Positions 1-6,317 of a DNA stretch of 10,571 nt are shown piece by piece. Made by a program: the position numbers and the translations under genes. Source of the DNA: an uncultured Oscillospiraceae bacterium (GTDB lineage: Bacteria > Bacillota > Clostridia > Oscillospirales > Acutalibacteraceae); the NCBI GenBank assembly GCA_959596515.1, contig CAUFXR010000088.1:1-10571 (forward strand). Direction: 5' to 3'. The notes below the pieces were generated by a model. That model did no database searches, was not told where the DNA came from, and saw only the letters and a program-made list of their open reading frames with translations. Each line of letters starts with the position of its first letter. Position 1 is the stretch's first letter.

Positions 1-31
1 ATACTATATCATTTTCGAGAAAATTTGTCAA

Positions 32-69
32 GGGAAAAGTGGAAAATATTTTATATTCCCATTTTTCCC
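32..69 (-). terminator. Possible terminator of the lipid kinase gene
   Basis: Just after the lipid kinase stop codon, reading leftward, GGGAAAA and TTTTCCC form perfect 7-bp arms (63-69 and 32-38). Between them is a second imperfect AT-rich stem built on AATAT/ATATT. The sequence after the hairpin is only moderately T-rich (TTGACAAATTTT), so termination efficiency is uncertain. The position, starting 9 bases past the stop, is what favours the call. Confidence 0.5.
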
Positions 70-77
70 TGTATCAC

Positions 78-1019
78 CTATTTTTCTTCCGACCGGCTTT
101 CCAGTTTTCTGCGAAACCAGCCGGGTTCGTCGCCGTAAATCTTTACAGCGTGGCGATGATTCTGAATGATGACATCCTTTAACGAGCCGCCGTATTCCCC
201 GTCTAGCGTCCATGGGATTTCCTGATCGCACGCAACCGTTAGTTTCGAGGTTTTTAAAATCTGAAAATAGGGAGAATTCAAATTCTGATGCAGCAGGTCA
301 TAGATGATTTGCTGGGTTTCCCTAGCATTTTTCGGCATCTGAATCAGAGAAACCTCAAATTTTCCATCATCCAGTTTCACATCGAACAAAGCCTGCTTAC
401 GGAAATGGAATCCGCCCACTGAGGTAGAGTTGGTCACCATACCGAAGATATAATCTCCCTCTATCTTTTTCCCGTCACAGTCAATTTTCAGGTGATAGGA
501 ATGAATAGAACCAAGACTTTTTACGCCTTCTAAAACGTACGCTAAATGTCCAAACACCTTTTTTAGTTTGCTTGGAGTCTGATAGCTCACCTCCGTGAAC
601 GCGCCGAAAGACGCAATATAAACAAAGTAATCCTCCGCAAAAGATCCCACATCTATGGAGATCGGCTCCTCTGTCAAAATCAATTTGGCCGCCCGCTCCG
701 CTTTCTTGGGTAACCCTAAGGTACGGGCGAAATCATTCGTAGTGCCCGCCGGAAGATATCCAATAACAGGGCGCCTTTCGCAAGACATCAATCCTGTGAC
801 AACCTCGCTGAGCGTGCCGTCTCCACCGCTGACCAAAAGCATATCGCAATCCTTGGACAGGGAGGCGGCCGCATAAATGGCGTCTTTGGGCGACTGAGTG
901 GTATGGACGTTTACATTCCAGCCTGCCTTCACAAACAGATCGATAATATTCAGCAAGTGGCTGCGCATAGAATTTTTCCCCGCGTGAGCGTTCAGTACCA
1001 AAAGAGCTTGCTTCGCCAT
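78..1019 (-). CDS. YegS/BmrU-type diacylglycerol (lipid) kinase
   Basis: This is a predicted ATP-dependent lipid kinase of the DAGK catalytic-domain family (DgkB/YegS/BmrU), acting at the inner face of the membrane on diacylglycerol or a related lipid. From the chosen start it has 313 residues, usual for the family. Visible motifs are NAHAGK (10-15), the nucleotide-binding SGGDGTL (64-70), PAGTTNDFAR (90-99), DDGKFEV in the C-terminal beta-sandwich domain (217-223) and LDGE (272-275), whose acidic residue matches the family's catalytic glutamate. There is no signal peptide or membrane segment, as expected for a peripheral enzyme. In-frame starts also exist at 1043 (GTG) and 1037 (ATG). I prefer ATG 1019 because the protein then begins MAKQALLVLN, like its relatives, and because the predicted promoter leaves almost no leader for 1043. 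The Shine-Dalgarno is weak (GGGGTG). The physiological lipid substrate cannot be told from sequence. Confidence 0.93.
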   Translation of the reverse strand: MAKQALLVLNAHAGKNSMRSHLLNIIDLFVKAGWNVNVHTTQSPKDAIYAAASLSKDCDMLLVSGGDGTLSEVVTGLMSCERRPVIGYLPAGTTNDFARTLGLPKKAERAAKLILTEEPISIDVGSFAEDYFVYIASFGAFTEVSYQTPSKLKKVFGHLAYVLEGVKSLGSIHSYHLKIDCDGKKIEGDYIFGMVTNSTSVGGFHFRKQALFDVKLDDGKFEVSLIQMPKNARETQQIIYDLLHQNLNSPYFQILKTSKLTVACDQEIPWTLDGEYGGSLKDVIIQNHRHAVKIYGDEPGWFRRKLESRSEEK

Positions 1020-1057
1020 TACGTTGTCACACCCCATTTCCACCGTTATCTTTTTTT

Positions 1058-1086
1058 ATTATAACCCTCCGGATCCTTTTCGTAAA
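1058..1086 (-). promoter_or_regulatory. Promoter of the lipid kinase gene
   Basis: Reading leftward, TTTACG (1086-1081, 4 of 6 to the -35 consensus) is followed by a 17-base spacer and a perfect TATAAT (1063-1058). Transcription should start near 1051, giving a leader of about 32 bases to the ATG at 1019. This helps exclude the GTG at 1043 as the start. Confidence 0.7.
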
Positions 1087-1097
1087 CCTTCCTGCAC

Positions 1098-1120
1098 TTT
1101 TTGTTTGTTTTTGTTTGTTT
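1098..1120 (+). repeat. Tandem T-rich motif, possible operator half-sites
   Basis: The 13-mer TTTTTGTTTGTTT occurs twice, at 1098-1110 and 1108-1120, overlapping by three bases. The copies are offset by 10 bp, about one helical turn. A third copy with one mismatch lies inverted at 1180-1192, inside the rhaA promoter. A regulator-binding role is inference only, and the low complexity makes chance occurrence more likely than for a mixed sequence. Confidence 0.4.
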
Positions 1121-1172
1121 TCGCCTGAATAAACAGGTTTCAAAATTTTTATAACAATCTTTCAATCAAATA

Positions 1173-1201
1173 TAGACACAAACAAGCAAAAATGCTATCA
1201 T
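1173..1201 (+). promoter_or_regulatory. Promoter of rhaA, extended -10
   Basis: TAGACA (1173-1178) and TATCAT (1196-1201) each match the sigma-A consensus at 5 of 6 positions. They are separated by exactly 17 bases, and a TGC at 1193-1195 makes an extended -10. The start of transcription should be near 1208, leaving a leader of about 95 bases. The spacer contains AAACAAGCAAAAA (1180-1192), an inverted near-copy of the upstream T-rich motif, so a protein bound there would overlap RNA polymerase. Confidence 0.7.
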
Positions 1202-1218
1202 AAAAATTAAGGAAACTA

Positions 1219-1254
1219 TGCCGCAGGGCCACTATAAAAGCTATTTCAGCGGCA
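1219..1254 (+). other. Hairpin in the rhaA 5' leader
   Basis: TGCCGC (1219-1224) and GCGGCA (1249-1254) are perfect 6-bp arms around a 24-base loop in the predicted leader. A second small stem, GGGA/TCCC, follows at 1272-1283, just before the Shine-Dalgarno GGAGG (1291-1295). Neither is followed by a T-tract and neither matches a riboswitch class I know. They may affect mRNA stability or be incidental. Confidence 0.35.
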
Positions 1255-1302
1255 GATAGATCACATTTTGAGGGAAGATTCCCCGTGAATGGAGGTTTTC
1301 GT

Positions 1303-2559
1303 ATGACCAATGTATCAAAAGCATATGAAATCGCAAAAGAAGTCTATGCCGGAATAGGTGTAGATACCGACCAAGCTCTGGAAAAATTGAAAAAAATCAA
1401 AATTTCTTTAAACTGTTGGCAGGGTGACGATCTAAACGGCTTTCTGTTTCAGGATTTAGCGTTAAGCGGCGGCATTCAGGCGACAGGCGATTATCCTGGA
1501 AAAGCCACAACCTGCGCTGAGCTTCGGCAGGATGTGGAAAAAGCTTTGTCCATGATTCCCGGAAGCCACAAGCTGAGCCTTCACGCCGTTTATACCGATA
1601 CCGAGGAAAAGGTGGATTTAGACACTCTGGAGCCCCGCCACTTTGATTCCTGGATTCAGTGGGCAAAGGAAAAGGGCATTGGTCTTGATTTTAACGCCAC
1701 CTGTTTCTCCCACCCCATGGCAGATAGCGGTTTCACCATTTCCAGCGCTGATCCCGCAGTCCGCGCTTTCTGGATTCAGCACTGCAAGGTCAGCCGGAAA
1801 ATCGCCGAGCACATCGGAAAAGAGTTGAACGAGCGCTGCGTTACCAACTTCTGGTTCCCAGACGGCTATAAGGATATTCCTGTGGATCGGGTTGGTCCCC
1901 GTCTGCGGATGAAGACCGCCCTGGATGAGGTATTTAGTCTGCCTATTGATTCCCGCTACAACCTGGATGCCTTGGAAAGCAAGCTCTTTGGAATTGGCAA
2001 GGAAAGCTACACAGTGGGTTCCAATGAATTTTGTCTGGGCTACACCTCTCAAAACCATATCGCTTTGACGCTGGATGCCGGCCACTTCCATCCCACTGAG
2101 GTAATTTCCGACAAGATCCCCACGGTTCTCTTGTTTGTAGACGAACTGCTTCTCCATGTCAGCCGTCCGGTTCGCTGGGACAGCGACCACGTGGTGATCA
2201 TGGACGATGAGCTTGCCGCTATCGCCCAGTCGCTGATCCGGAATGACCTGCTGGCAAGAACCAATATTGGTCTGGACTTCTTTGACGCCAGCATTAACCG
2301 TGTTGCCGCCTGGGTCATCGGCACCAGAAATACCATTAAGGCTCTTTTGCGCGCTTTACTGGAACCCACAGAGTCTTTGATGAAGCTGGAATTGGATGGA
2401 GATTACACCAGCCGTTTGGCAATGCTGGAAGAACTGAAGTCTTATCCCTTCGCCGCGGTATGGGATTACTACTGCGAGACTATGGGAGTACCGGTAAGAG
2501 ACGCCTGGCTCAATGAGATAAAGAAATACGAGCAGGAAGTCCAATTCAAGAGAGGCTGA
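1303..2559 (+). CDS. rhaA: L-rhamnose isomerase
   Basis: RhaA converts L-rhamnose to L-rhamnulose in the cytoplasm, the first step of rhamnose catabolism. The protein has 418 residues, close to the 419 of E. coli RhaA, and is alignable end to end from memory. Hallmarks are LNCWQGDD (36-43), LDFNATCFSHP (128-138), NFWFPDG (182-188), LDAGHFHPTE (257-266) and SRPVRWDSDHV (287-297). H261, D293 and D295 correspond, within one position, to the metal ligands H262, D294 and D296 of the E. coli enzyme. I chose ATG 1303 over the in-frame GTG at 1285 because GGAGG at 1291-1295 sits 7 bases before the ATG and would lie inside the longer form. The gene stands alone: no rhamnulokinase, aldolase or RhaR/RhaS-like regulator lies within the window, so the rest of the pathway must be elsewhere. 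It has its own extended -10 promoter and is divergent from the lipid kinase gene. Confidence 0.97.
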   Translation: MTNVSKAYEIAKEVYAGIGVDTDQALEKLKKIKISLNCWQGDDLNGFLFQDLALSGGIQATGDYPGKATTCAELRQDVEKALSMIPGSHKLSLHAVYTDTEEKVDLDTLEPRHFDSWIQWAKEKGIGLDFNATCFSHPMADSGFTISSADPAVRAFWIQHCKVSRKIAEHIGKELNERCVTNFWFPDGYKDIPVDRVGPRLRMKTALDEVFSLPIDSRYNLDALESKLFGIGKESYTVGSNEFCLGYTSQNHIALTLDAGHFHPTEVISDKIPTVLLFVDELLLHVSRPVRWDSDHVVIMDDELAAIAQSLIRNDLLARTNIGLDFFDASINRVAAWVIGTRNTIKALLRALLEPTESLMKLELDGDYTSRLAMLEELKSYPFAAVWDYYCETMGVPVRDAWLNEIKKYEQEVQFKRG

Positions 2560-2760
2560 TTCCTTTTCAGGCGATCTTCCTCATACTCCTTTCATATCAC
2601 TGTCAAAACCGCAGAAAGCCATCATCCATTTGATGCCGTTCCGAAATGACCAGGCGCGTTTTCCCCTCTGAAGACAGCCTGCAAAACTTAGCGAACGATC
2701 GCTATCATAATGGATAGCCCTGGGCCACTTCCAATTTTGACAGCTACATACAAAATCACA
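2560..2760. other. rhaA 3' region, no gene seen
   Basis: About 200 bases between the rhaA stop and its terminator hold no plausible reading frame. The only structure seen is a perfect small hairpin, GCTATC/GATAGC with a 6-base loop (2701-2718). The long untranslated tail may simply be transcribed up to the strong terminator that follows. Confidence 0.5.
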
Positions 2761-2810
2761 AAAAGAGCGGAAACCAAAGGAAGCCTCCCTGGTTTCCGCT
2801 CTTTTTCTGT
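2760..2810 (+). terminator. Strong intrinsic terminator downstream of rhaA
   Basis: AAAAGAGCGGAAACCA (2761-2776) and TGGTTTCCGCTCTTTT (2790-2805) are perfect 16-bp arms around a 13-base loop, extending to 17 bp with A2760 and T2806. The T-run on the right (CTTTTTCT) serves rightward transcripts. The A-run on the left gives a U-tract for leftward transcripts, so it could work in both directions. It ends rhaA transcription before the tandem repeat array. Confidence 0.85.
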
Positions 2811-2829
2811 GGTTTCCAGCCCTGCGCCT

Positions 2830-3532
2830 CGCTTTGTGGGCTTAGTTTCTCCAGCCGGCCCTGCGGACCCGCTTTGTGGGCTTAGTTCCCCCAGCCGATC
2901 CTGCGGTTCCGCTTTGTGGGCTTAGTCCCCCAGCCGATCCTGCGGTTCCGCTTTGTGGGCTTAGTTCCCCCAGCCGACCCTGTGGTTCCGCTTCGTGGGC
3001 TTAGTTCCCCCAGCCAGCCCTGCGGACCCGCTTTGTGGGCTCAGTTTCGCCAGGCGGTCTGCGCCTCGCTTTGTGGGCTCAGTTTCGCCAGGCGGCCTGC
3101 GCCTCGCTTTGTGGGCTTAGTTTCTCCAGGCGGTCTGCGCCTCGCTTTGTGGGCTTAGTTTCTCCAGGCGGTCTGCGCCTCGCTTTGTGGGCTTAGTTCC
3201 CCCAGCCGATCCCGTGGTCCCGCTTCGTGAGCTTAGTTTTTCCGGCCAGTCTGTTGCCCCGCTTCATGAGCTTAGTTTCTCCAGCTGATCCTGCGATTCC
3301 GCTTTGTGGGCTTAGTTCCCCCAGCCGATCCCGTGGTCCCGCTTTGTGGGCTTAGTTTTTCCAGCCGATCCTGTGGTTCCGCTTCGTGGGCTTAGTTCCC
3401 CCAGCCAGCCCTGCGGACCCGCTTTGTGGGCTCAGTTTCGCCAGGCGGCCCTGCGGACCCGCTTTGTGGGCTTAGTTCCCCCAGCCGATCCTGTGGTTCC
3501 GCTTTGTGGGCTTAGTTTCTCCAGGCGGCCTA
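2830..3532. repeat. Tandem array of about 17.5 copies of a 38-40 bp unit
   Basis: Units begin at 2830, 2870, 2910, 2949, 2989, 3029, 3067, 3105, 3143, 3181, 3221, 3260, 3300, 3340, 3380, 3420 and 3460, and a truncated one begins at 3500. Each opens with a form of CGCTTTGTGGGCTTAGTT. The second half varies: most 40-bp units continue with CCAGCCGATCCTGCGG or close variants, while four 38-bp units (3029-3180) end GGCGGTCTGCGCCT or nearly so. Some units are identical: 3105 and 3143, 3181 and 3300, 2989 and 3380. A 79-bp block (2979-3057) recurs exactly at 3370-3448. Similarity runs through the whole unit, so there are no spacers. The period is not a multiple of three, and TAG within the GGCTTAGTT core closes one frame in every unit, so the array is non-coding on the + strand; CTAAG does the same on the - strand. 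It is clearly richer in GC than its flanks. Its function is unknown. Confidence 0.95.
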
Positions 3533-3680
3533 TGACGCTGCGCAGACGGTTATTGCCGCCTCAATGGTTGATACACAAGTGCTCCGATGTAAGCCGCGAC
3601 CTTTTCCCGGTTTGTCAGTTTTTTCTCGACACTCTATGGCATCTGATCAGCTGGTTGCGCAACTTTCGCCGCGAAAAAAG

Positions 3681-3714
3681 CAAAAACGCTCCAAGACAAA
3701 AAAGTCTTGGAGCG
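3681..3714 (-). terminator. Leftward intrinsic terminator beside the repeat array
   Basis: CGCTCCAAGAC (3687-3697) and GTCTTGGAGCG (3704-3714) are perfect 11-bp arms around six A residues. Read leftward, the stem is followed by TTTTTG and then CTTTTTTCGC, a good U-tract. Read rightward there is none. It would stop any manA read-through before the tandem array. Confidence 0.8.
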
Positions 3715-3799
3715 TCGGCCCTTGCAATCTTTCGGGCTTTGCTGTTAGCGCATTTTCTGACAAAAACGCGATAAAATTTCTTGGTTTTCCCCGGATTAC

Positions 3800-3837
3800 A
3801 AAAAACAGACCCATAGGGTTTAACGCACTATATCTGT
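3800..3837 (-). terminator. Probable manA terminator
   Basis: Read leftward, ACAGA (3837-3833) pairs with TCTGT (3809-3805) and ATAG pairs with CTAT inside it. The stem runs directly into six T residues (3805-3800). Internal loops make it weaker than the hairpin at 3687-3714, but it is the first such signal about 175 bases past the manA stop. Confidence 0.55.
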
Positions 3838-3860
3838 CTCAAACTCCCCAATCAACGGGA

Positions 3861-3893
3861 TTCTTCTTGGCCTGAGATATCAGGCCGAAGAAA
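3861..3893. other. Long hairpin with GATA loop
   Basis: GGCCTGA (3869-3875) and TCAGGCC (3880-3886) are perfect arms around GATA. The stem is extended by TTCTTC (3861-3866) pairing with GAAGAA after a two-base bulge. No T-tract follows on either strand, so this is not a standard terminator. It lies in the 3' untranslated part of the manA transcript and could be an RNA-stabilising or processing element. Confidence 0.45.
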
Positions 3894-4011
3894 CGGTAGG
3901 CTTACCGGTTCTTGTTTTTCCTTTTCAGGCACTTAAACTCTCCGGCTGCCAGGACAGATAGGAAGGCTTAACAGATCGCCTGTGAACGTTTAGCGTTTAA
4001 ATAAAGGAGCC

Positions 4012-4974
4012 TTAAATCGTGGTGAGCACCAATTCTCCTTTGCCTTCCAGCGTGTATCGTCCTGTATCCGCAGGAATCAGCACGCTTTCGCCTTTTGTCA
4101 CCGTCATTTCACCGGTATCCCAGCGCAAAACAGCTTTTCCTTCCAGCATCAGCACAGAATGAAAAGACGTAGAATCCGCATTGAATTCTCCTTTCCCCGA
4201 CAAACTGATCTGGTTCACGGTAAAATACTCACAGCTGGAAAGCAACGTCCTCACCCCGCCAGAAAATCTCTCCGGCTGGCCCTGAGGCTTAGGCTCCCGG
4301 TCAGGCGGCGCCAAACGGGTCACCATCTGGGCTTTTTCCACATGAAGCTGACGGGGCTTTCCATCCGCTCCTACTCTGCCGTAATCATAAATTCGGTAAG
4401 TAGTGTTAGAGTTTTGCTGGATCTCCGCGATCAAAATACCTTTGCCTATGGCGTGAAGAGTACCCGCGGAAATGAAAAACACATCCCCTTTATGGACCGG
4501 TACCTTATTGAGAACCTCCAGCAATGTGTTGTTCTCAATCCGCTCCTTGAATTCCTCTTTACTGATCTCCTTCTGAAAGCCGTAGTACAAGTAAGAGCCC
4601 GGCTCGCAGTCTACGATGTACCACATCTCGGTTTTTCCATATTCTCCTTCCACCCGCAAAGCGAACTCATTGTCCGGGTGAACTTGAATGGAAAGATTAT
4701 CCTTCGCGTCAATTAACTTGATCAAAATCGGAAAATCCTGAAATTTCTCCCCGTGTGTCCCCAGAACCTTTTTGCCATACTTTTCAAGGTACTGGGGTAG
4801 AGTCAGGCCCTGGTCCTCACCAGAAGCTATTGTGCTGGGACCGTCCTTATGGCAGGAAAGCTCCCAGCTCTCCGCAACCTTCTCTAAGTCGGTTTTTTTC
4901 CCAAAATCGGTTTTTAATCGGGTACCGCCCCACAAATAATCCTTCAGGGGTGCCTTCAGCTTGATCGGTGTCAT
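4012..4974 (-). CDS. manA: Mannose-6-phosphate isomerase, class I
   Basis: This zinc enzyme interconverts mannose-6-phosphate and fructose-6-phosphate in the cytoplasm, linking mannose use to glycolysis and supplying mannose-6-P for GDP-sugars and glycans. The 320 residues fit the short Firmicute type I form (about 315 in Bacillus). Motifs in order are APLKDYLWGG (8-17), ESWELS (35-40), LSIQVHPDN (94-102), KTEMWY (114-119), ISAGTLHAIGKG (168-179) and TTYRIYDYGR (191-200). Predicted zinc ligands are Q97, H99, E116 and H174, and R194 is the likely catalytic arginine. The C-terminal cupin half is complete. The frame is open upstream to an ATG at 5043, but the start at 4974 is clear: AGGAG lies 7 bases before it, and the extra 23 residues of the longer form are lysine/arginine-rich and unlike the family. 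The gene is monocistronic, divergent from the permease gene and convergent with rhaA. A leader hairpin lies at 5011-5031. Confidence 0.97.
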   Translation of the reverse strand: MTPIKLKAPLKDYLWGGTRLKTDFGKKTDLEKVAESWELSCHKDGPSTIASGEDQGLTLPQYLEKYGKKVLGTHGEKFQDFPILIKLIDAKDNLSIQVHPDNEFALRVEGEYGKTEMWYIVDCEPGSYLYYGFQKEISKEEFKERIENNTLLEVLNKVPVHKGDVFFISAGTLHAIGKGILIAEIQQNSNTTYRIYDYGRVGADGKPRQLHVEKAQMVTRLAPPDREPKPQGQPERFSGGVRTLLSSCEYFTVNQISLSGKGEFNADSTSFHSVLMLEGKAVLRWDTGEMTVTKGESVLIPADTGRYTLEGKGELVLTTI

Positions 4975-5010
4975 GTTCTTTCTCCTCTTTTTCTTTTGAT
5001 CTATCCTTTT

Positions 5011-5031
5011 CGACGGTTTGCCAAACCGCCG
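5011..5031 (-). promoter_or_regulatory. Hairpin in the manA leader
   Basis: CGACGGTTT (5011-5019) and AAACCGCCG (5023-5031) form a 9-bp stem with one G-U pair in the - strand transcript and a 3-base loop. It extends weakly through flanking TTTT/AAAA after a mismatch. It lies 37 bases upstream of the manA ATG and leaves the ribosome binding site free. No T-tract follows, so it is not an attenuator by itself. A role in mRNA stability or protein binding is possible but unproven. I could not identify a convincing manA promoter upstream of it. Confidence 0.4.
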
Positions 5032-5121
5032 GAAAACACGCAATAATCAGCAACATAAAATGACATAGGAATTGCTTTCTGGAAATAAACCAGTCTTTTT
5101 CTGTCCGTTTTCGATTTTCTA

Positions 5122-5130
5122 TGCTATAAT
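5122..5130 (+). promoter_or_regulatory. Extended -10 promoter of the AEC permease gene
   Basis: TGCTATAAT is a perfect extended -10 element. The -35 position (5102-5107, TGTCCG) is poor, as is common when an extended -10 is present. Transcription should start near 5137, about 52 bases before the preferred GTG start at 5189. Confidence 0.65.
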
Positions 5131-5188
5131 AAGCTCGTCTGTTTTTATCTAAATTTTGACGAAACGCTGGAAAGGCGGCTTCATTTTC

Positions 5189-6127
5189 GTGGAAAATCTG
5201 ATTGTATCGGTAAATGTAGTGCTTCCCCTGTTTCTTATGATGGCGCTAGGGTATTTTTTAAAGGCGGTACACCTTTATGATGACCACGTGCTCAATAAAA
5301 TGAACAATCTGGTTTTCAAAGTGTTTTTGCCTGTCCTTCTATTTATCGATCTGTATTCCACTGATCTGGAAAGCGTATTTAATCCCACGCTGGTTCTGTT
5401 TGCCGGCGGCAGCGTACTGGCCGCTTTTTTCCTCAGTATAGCCTATGTTTGTCTTACGGAAAAAAGCAACAAAATTCGCGGCGCATTGGTTCAGGGTATT
5501 TTCCGCAGCAATTTTATCATTTTTGGCATTCCAATCGCCCGCTCTATTTACGGCGACAACTCCGCCTCCTCAGCCGCCATTCTTATCTCTATCGTGATCC
5601 CCCTATTTAACATCCTTACTGTGACGGAAATGGAAATCTTTCGGGGCGGCAAAGTCAAAATCAAGAGTATATTAAAGGGCATCGCCACAAATCCCTTGAT
5701 TCTCAGCTGTGTCGCGGGATTCCTGTTTCTGTTTCTCAGAATTCCTATCCCGGAAATCGTTTACGATACGTTGACAGACCTTTCTCACGTCGCGACGCCC
5801 CTGGCGCTGATTATTCTGGGGGGCTCTATTAAATTTTCCAAAACCATGGGATACCTCAAGCAAATCGTCACTGGCCTTTTAGGGAAGTTAGTCGTAGTTC
5901 CCGCTATTTTCCTTCCTATCGCGGCGGCCATGGGTTTCCGCGGTCAGGATATGGCGGTTTTGATCTCTCTCTACTGCTCTCCAGTGGCGGTGTCATCTTT
6001 CGTGATGGCTCAGCAAATGGATTCCGACGGCGACCTGGCGGGACAATTTGTCGTTCTGGGAGCCGCTCTCTCCGTAGTCACCATTTTTCTCTGGGTATTT
6101 CTCTTTAAAAACCTCGGTTTGCTGTAG
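5189..6127 (+). CDS. AEC-family transporter (auxin efflux carrier-like permease)
   Basis: This is an integral membrane protein of the AEC superfamily (PF03547-type). In bacteria these proteins are usually carriers of malate, malonate or other organic anions. From GTG 5189 it has 312 residues and about ten hydrophobic segments, roughly at 3-24, 40-56, 67-89, 101-117, 127-145, 169-184, 200-214, 225-249, 254-274 and 284-307. The N-terminal LPLFLMMALGYFLKA (13-27) and the LGGSIKF block (210-216) are typical. ASFG-like catalytic motifs are absent, as expected for a carrier. An in-frame TTG at 5156 would add 11 residues (MTKRWKGGFIF). I prefer GTG 5189 because AAAGGCGG at 5171-5178 serves as its ribosome binding site and relatives start directly before the first membrane helix. 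The gene is monocistronic, with its own extended -10 promoter and a terminator just downstream. The substrate cannot be inferred; neighbouring ManA and the flavodoxin give no clear hint. Confidence 0.9.
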   Translation: MENLIVSVNVVLPLFLMMALGYFLKAVHLYDDHVLNKMNNLVFKVFLPVLLFIDLYSTDLESVFNPTLVLFAGGSVLAAFFLSIAYVCLTEKSNKIRGALVQGIFRSNFIIFGIPIARSIYGDNSASSAAILISIVIPLFNILTVTEMEIFRGGKVKIKSILKGIATNPLILSCVAGFLFLFLRIPIPEIVYDTLTDLSHVATPLALIILGGSIKFSKTMGYLKQIVTGLLGKLVVVPAIFLPIAAAMGFRGQDMAVLISLYCSPVAVSSFVMAQQMDSDGDLAGQFVVLGAALSVVTIFLWVFLFKNLGLL

Positions 6128-6142
6128 CGCTTACTTTTTTTG

Positions 6143-6176
6143 CCGCCGGCCTTTAGGATCGGCGGTTTTTCTTTTT
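6143..6176 (+). terminator. Intrinsic terminator of the AEC permease gene
   Basis: CCGCCG (6143-6148) and CGGCGG (6160-6165) form the stem and TTTTTCTTTTT follows. It lies 16 bases past the permease stop codon. No U-tract is present in the opposite direction. Confidence 0.85.
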
Positions 6177-6190
6177 GCGTTTCCCCCGGT

Positions 6191-6253
6191 TAAGCCGCTC
6201 CTGGCTTATCTGCCCTAAAAAGGCTTTGAACGCTCAGCCGAAACCGGCTTTTT
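6191..6253. terminator. Hairpin cluster between convergent permease and flavodoxin genes
   Basis: Three small stems lie here. TAAGCC/GGCTTA (6191-6208) has perfect 6-bp arms. AGCCG/CGGCT (6236-6249) is followed rightward by TTTTT and resembles a backup terminator for the permease. GGC-TGA pairing with TCA-GCC (6222-6239) runs leftward into five T residues (6221-6217) and may end the flavodoxin transcript. The last two share bases and cannot form at once in one molecule, but they act on opposite strands. Confidence 0.5.
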
Positions 6254-6317
6254 CCTTTTCCAACCGTTAACCGAGGGGTTTCTATTCCCACGTTTTTACT
6301 TTCCCAGTCTTCGCCGT

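Larger units (their letters stand above)
3533..4011. other. Gene-free stretch between repeat array and manA
   Basis: No convincing gene lies in these 479 bases. They hold two leftward terminator-like hairpins (3687-3714 and 3800-3837), another hairpin at 3861-3893, and a 27-codon open stretch on the - strand (3633-3553, ending TAA at 3552-3550). That stretch contains KLTNREKVAAYIGALVYQ, which reads like real protein but has no start codon and is preceded by a stop. It could be a gene remnant or chance. Confidence 0.5.

Noticed and set aside
1208..1302. Riboswitch in the rhaA leader
   Set aside because: Only two short simple stems are present and they match no riboswitch class I know; no terminator or anti-Shine-Dalgarno arrangement is visible.
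1618..2190. A 190-codon frame antisense to rhaA
   Set aside because: It is entirely inside a well-conserved rhaA on the opposite strand, a shadow of its codon usage.
2830..3532. CRISPR array
   Set aside because: The unit length is suggestive, but similarity extends across the whole unit, leaving no unique spacers, and no cas genes are present.
2710..3774. Open frames across the repeat array (2710-2925, 2916-3158, 3346-3774)
   Set aside because: They only read through the 38-40 bp repeats in shifting frames. The unit length is not a multiple of three, no ribosome binding site precedes them, and the products are low-complexity repeats ending at the recurring TAG.
3564..3875. A 103-codon frame on the + strand
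   Set aside because: It crosses two hairpins, including the leftward terminator at 3687-3714, has no ribosome binding site, and resembles no known protein.
4975..5043. N-terminal extension of ManA from ATG 5043
   Set aside because: The extra residues are basic and unlike the family, the sequence includes the leader hairpin, and a strong AGGAG site precedes ATG 4974.
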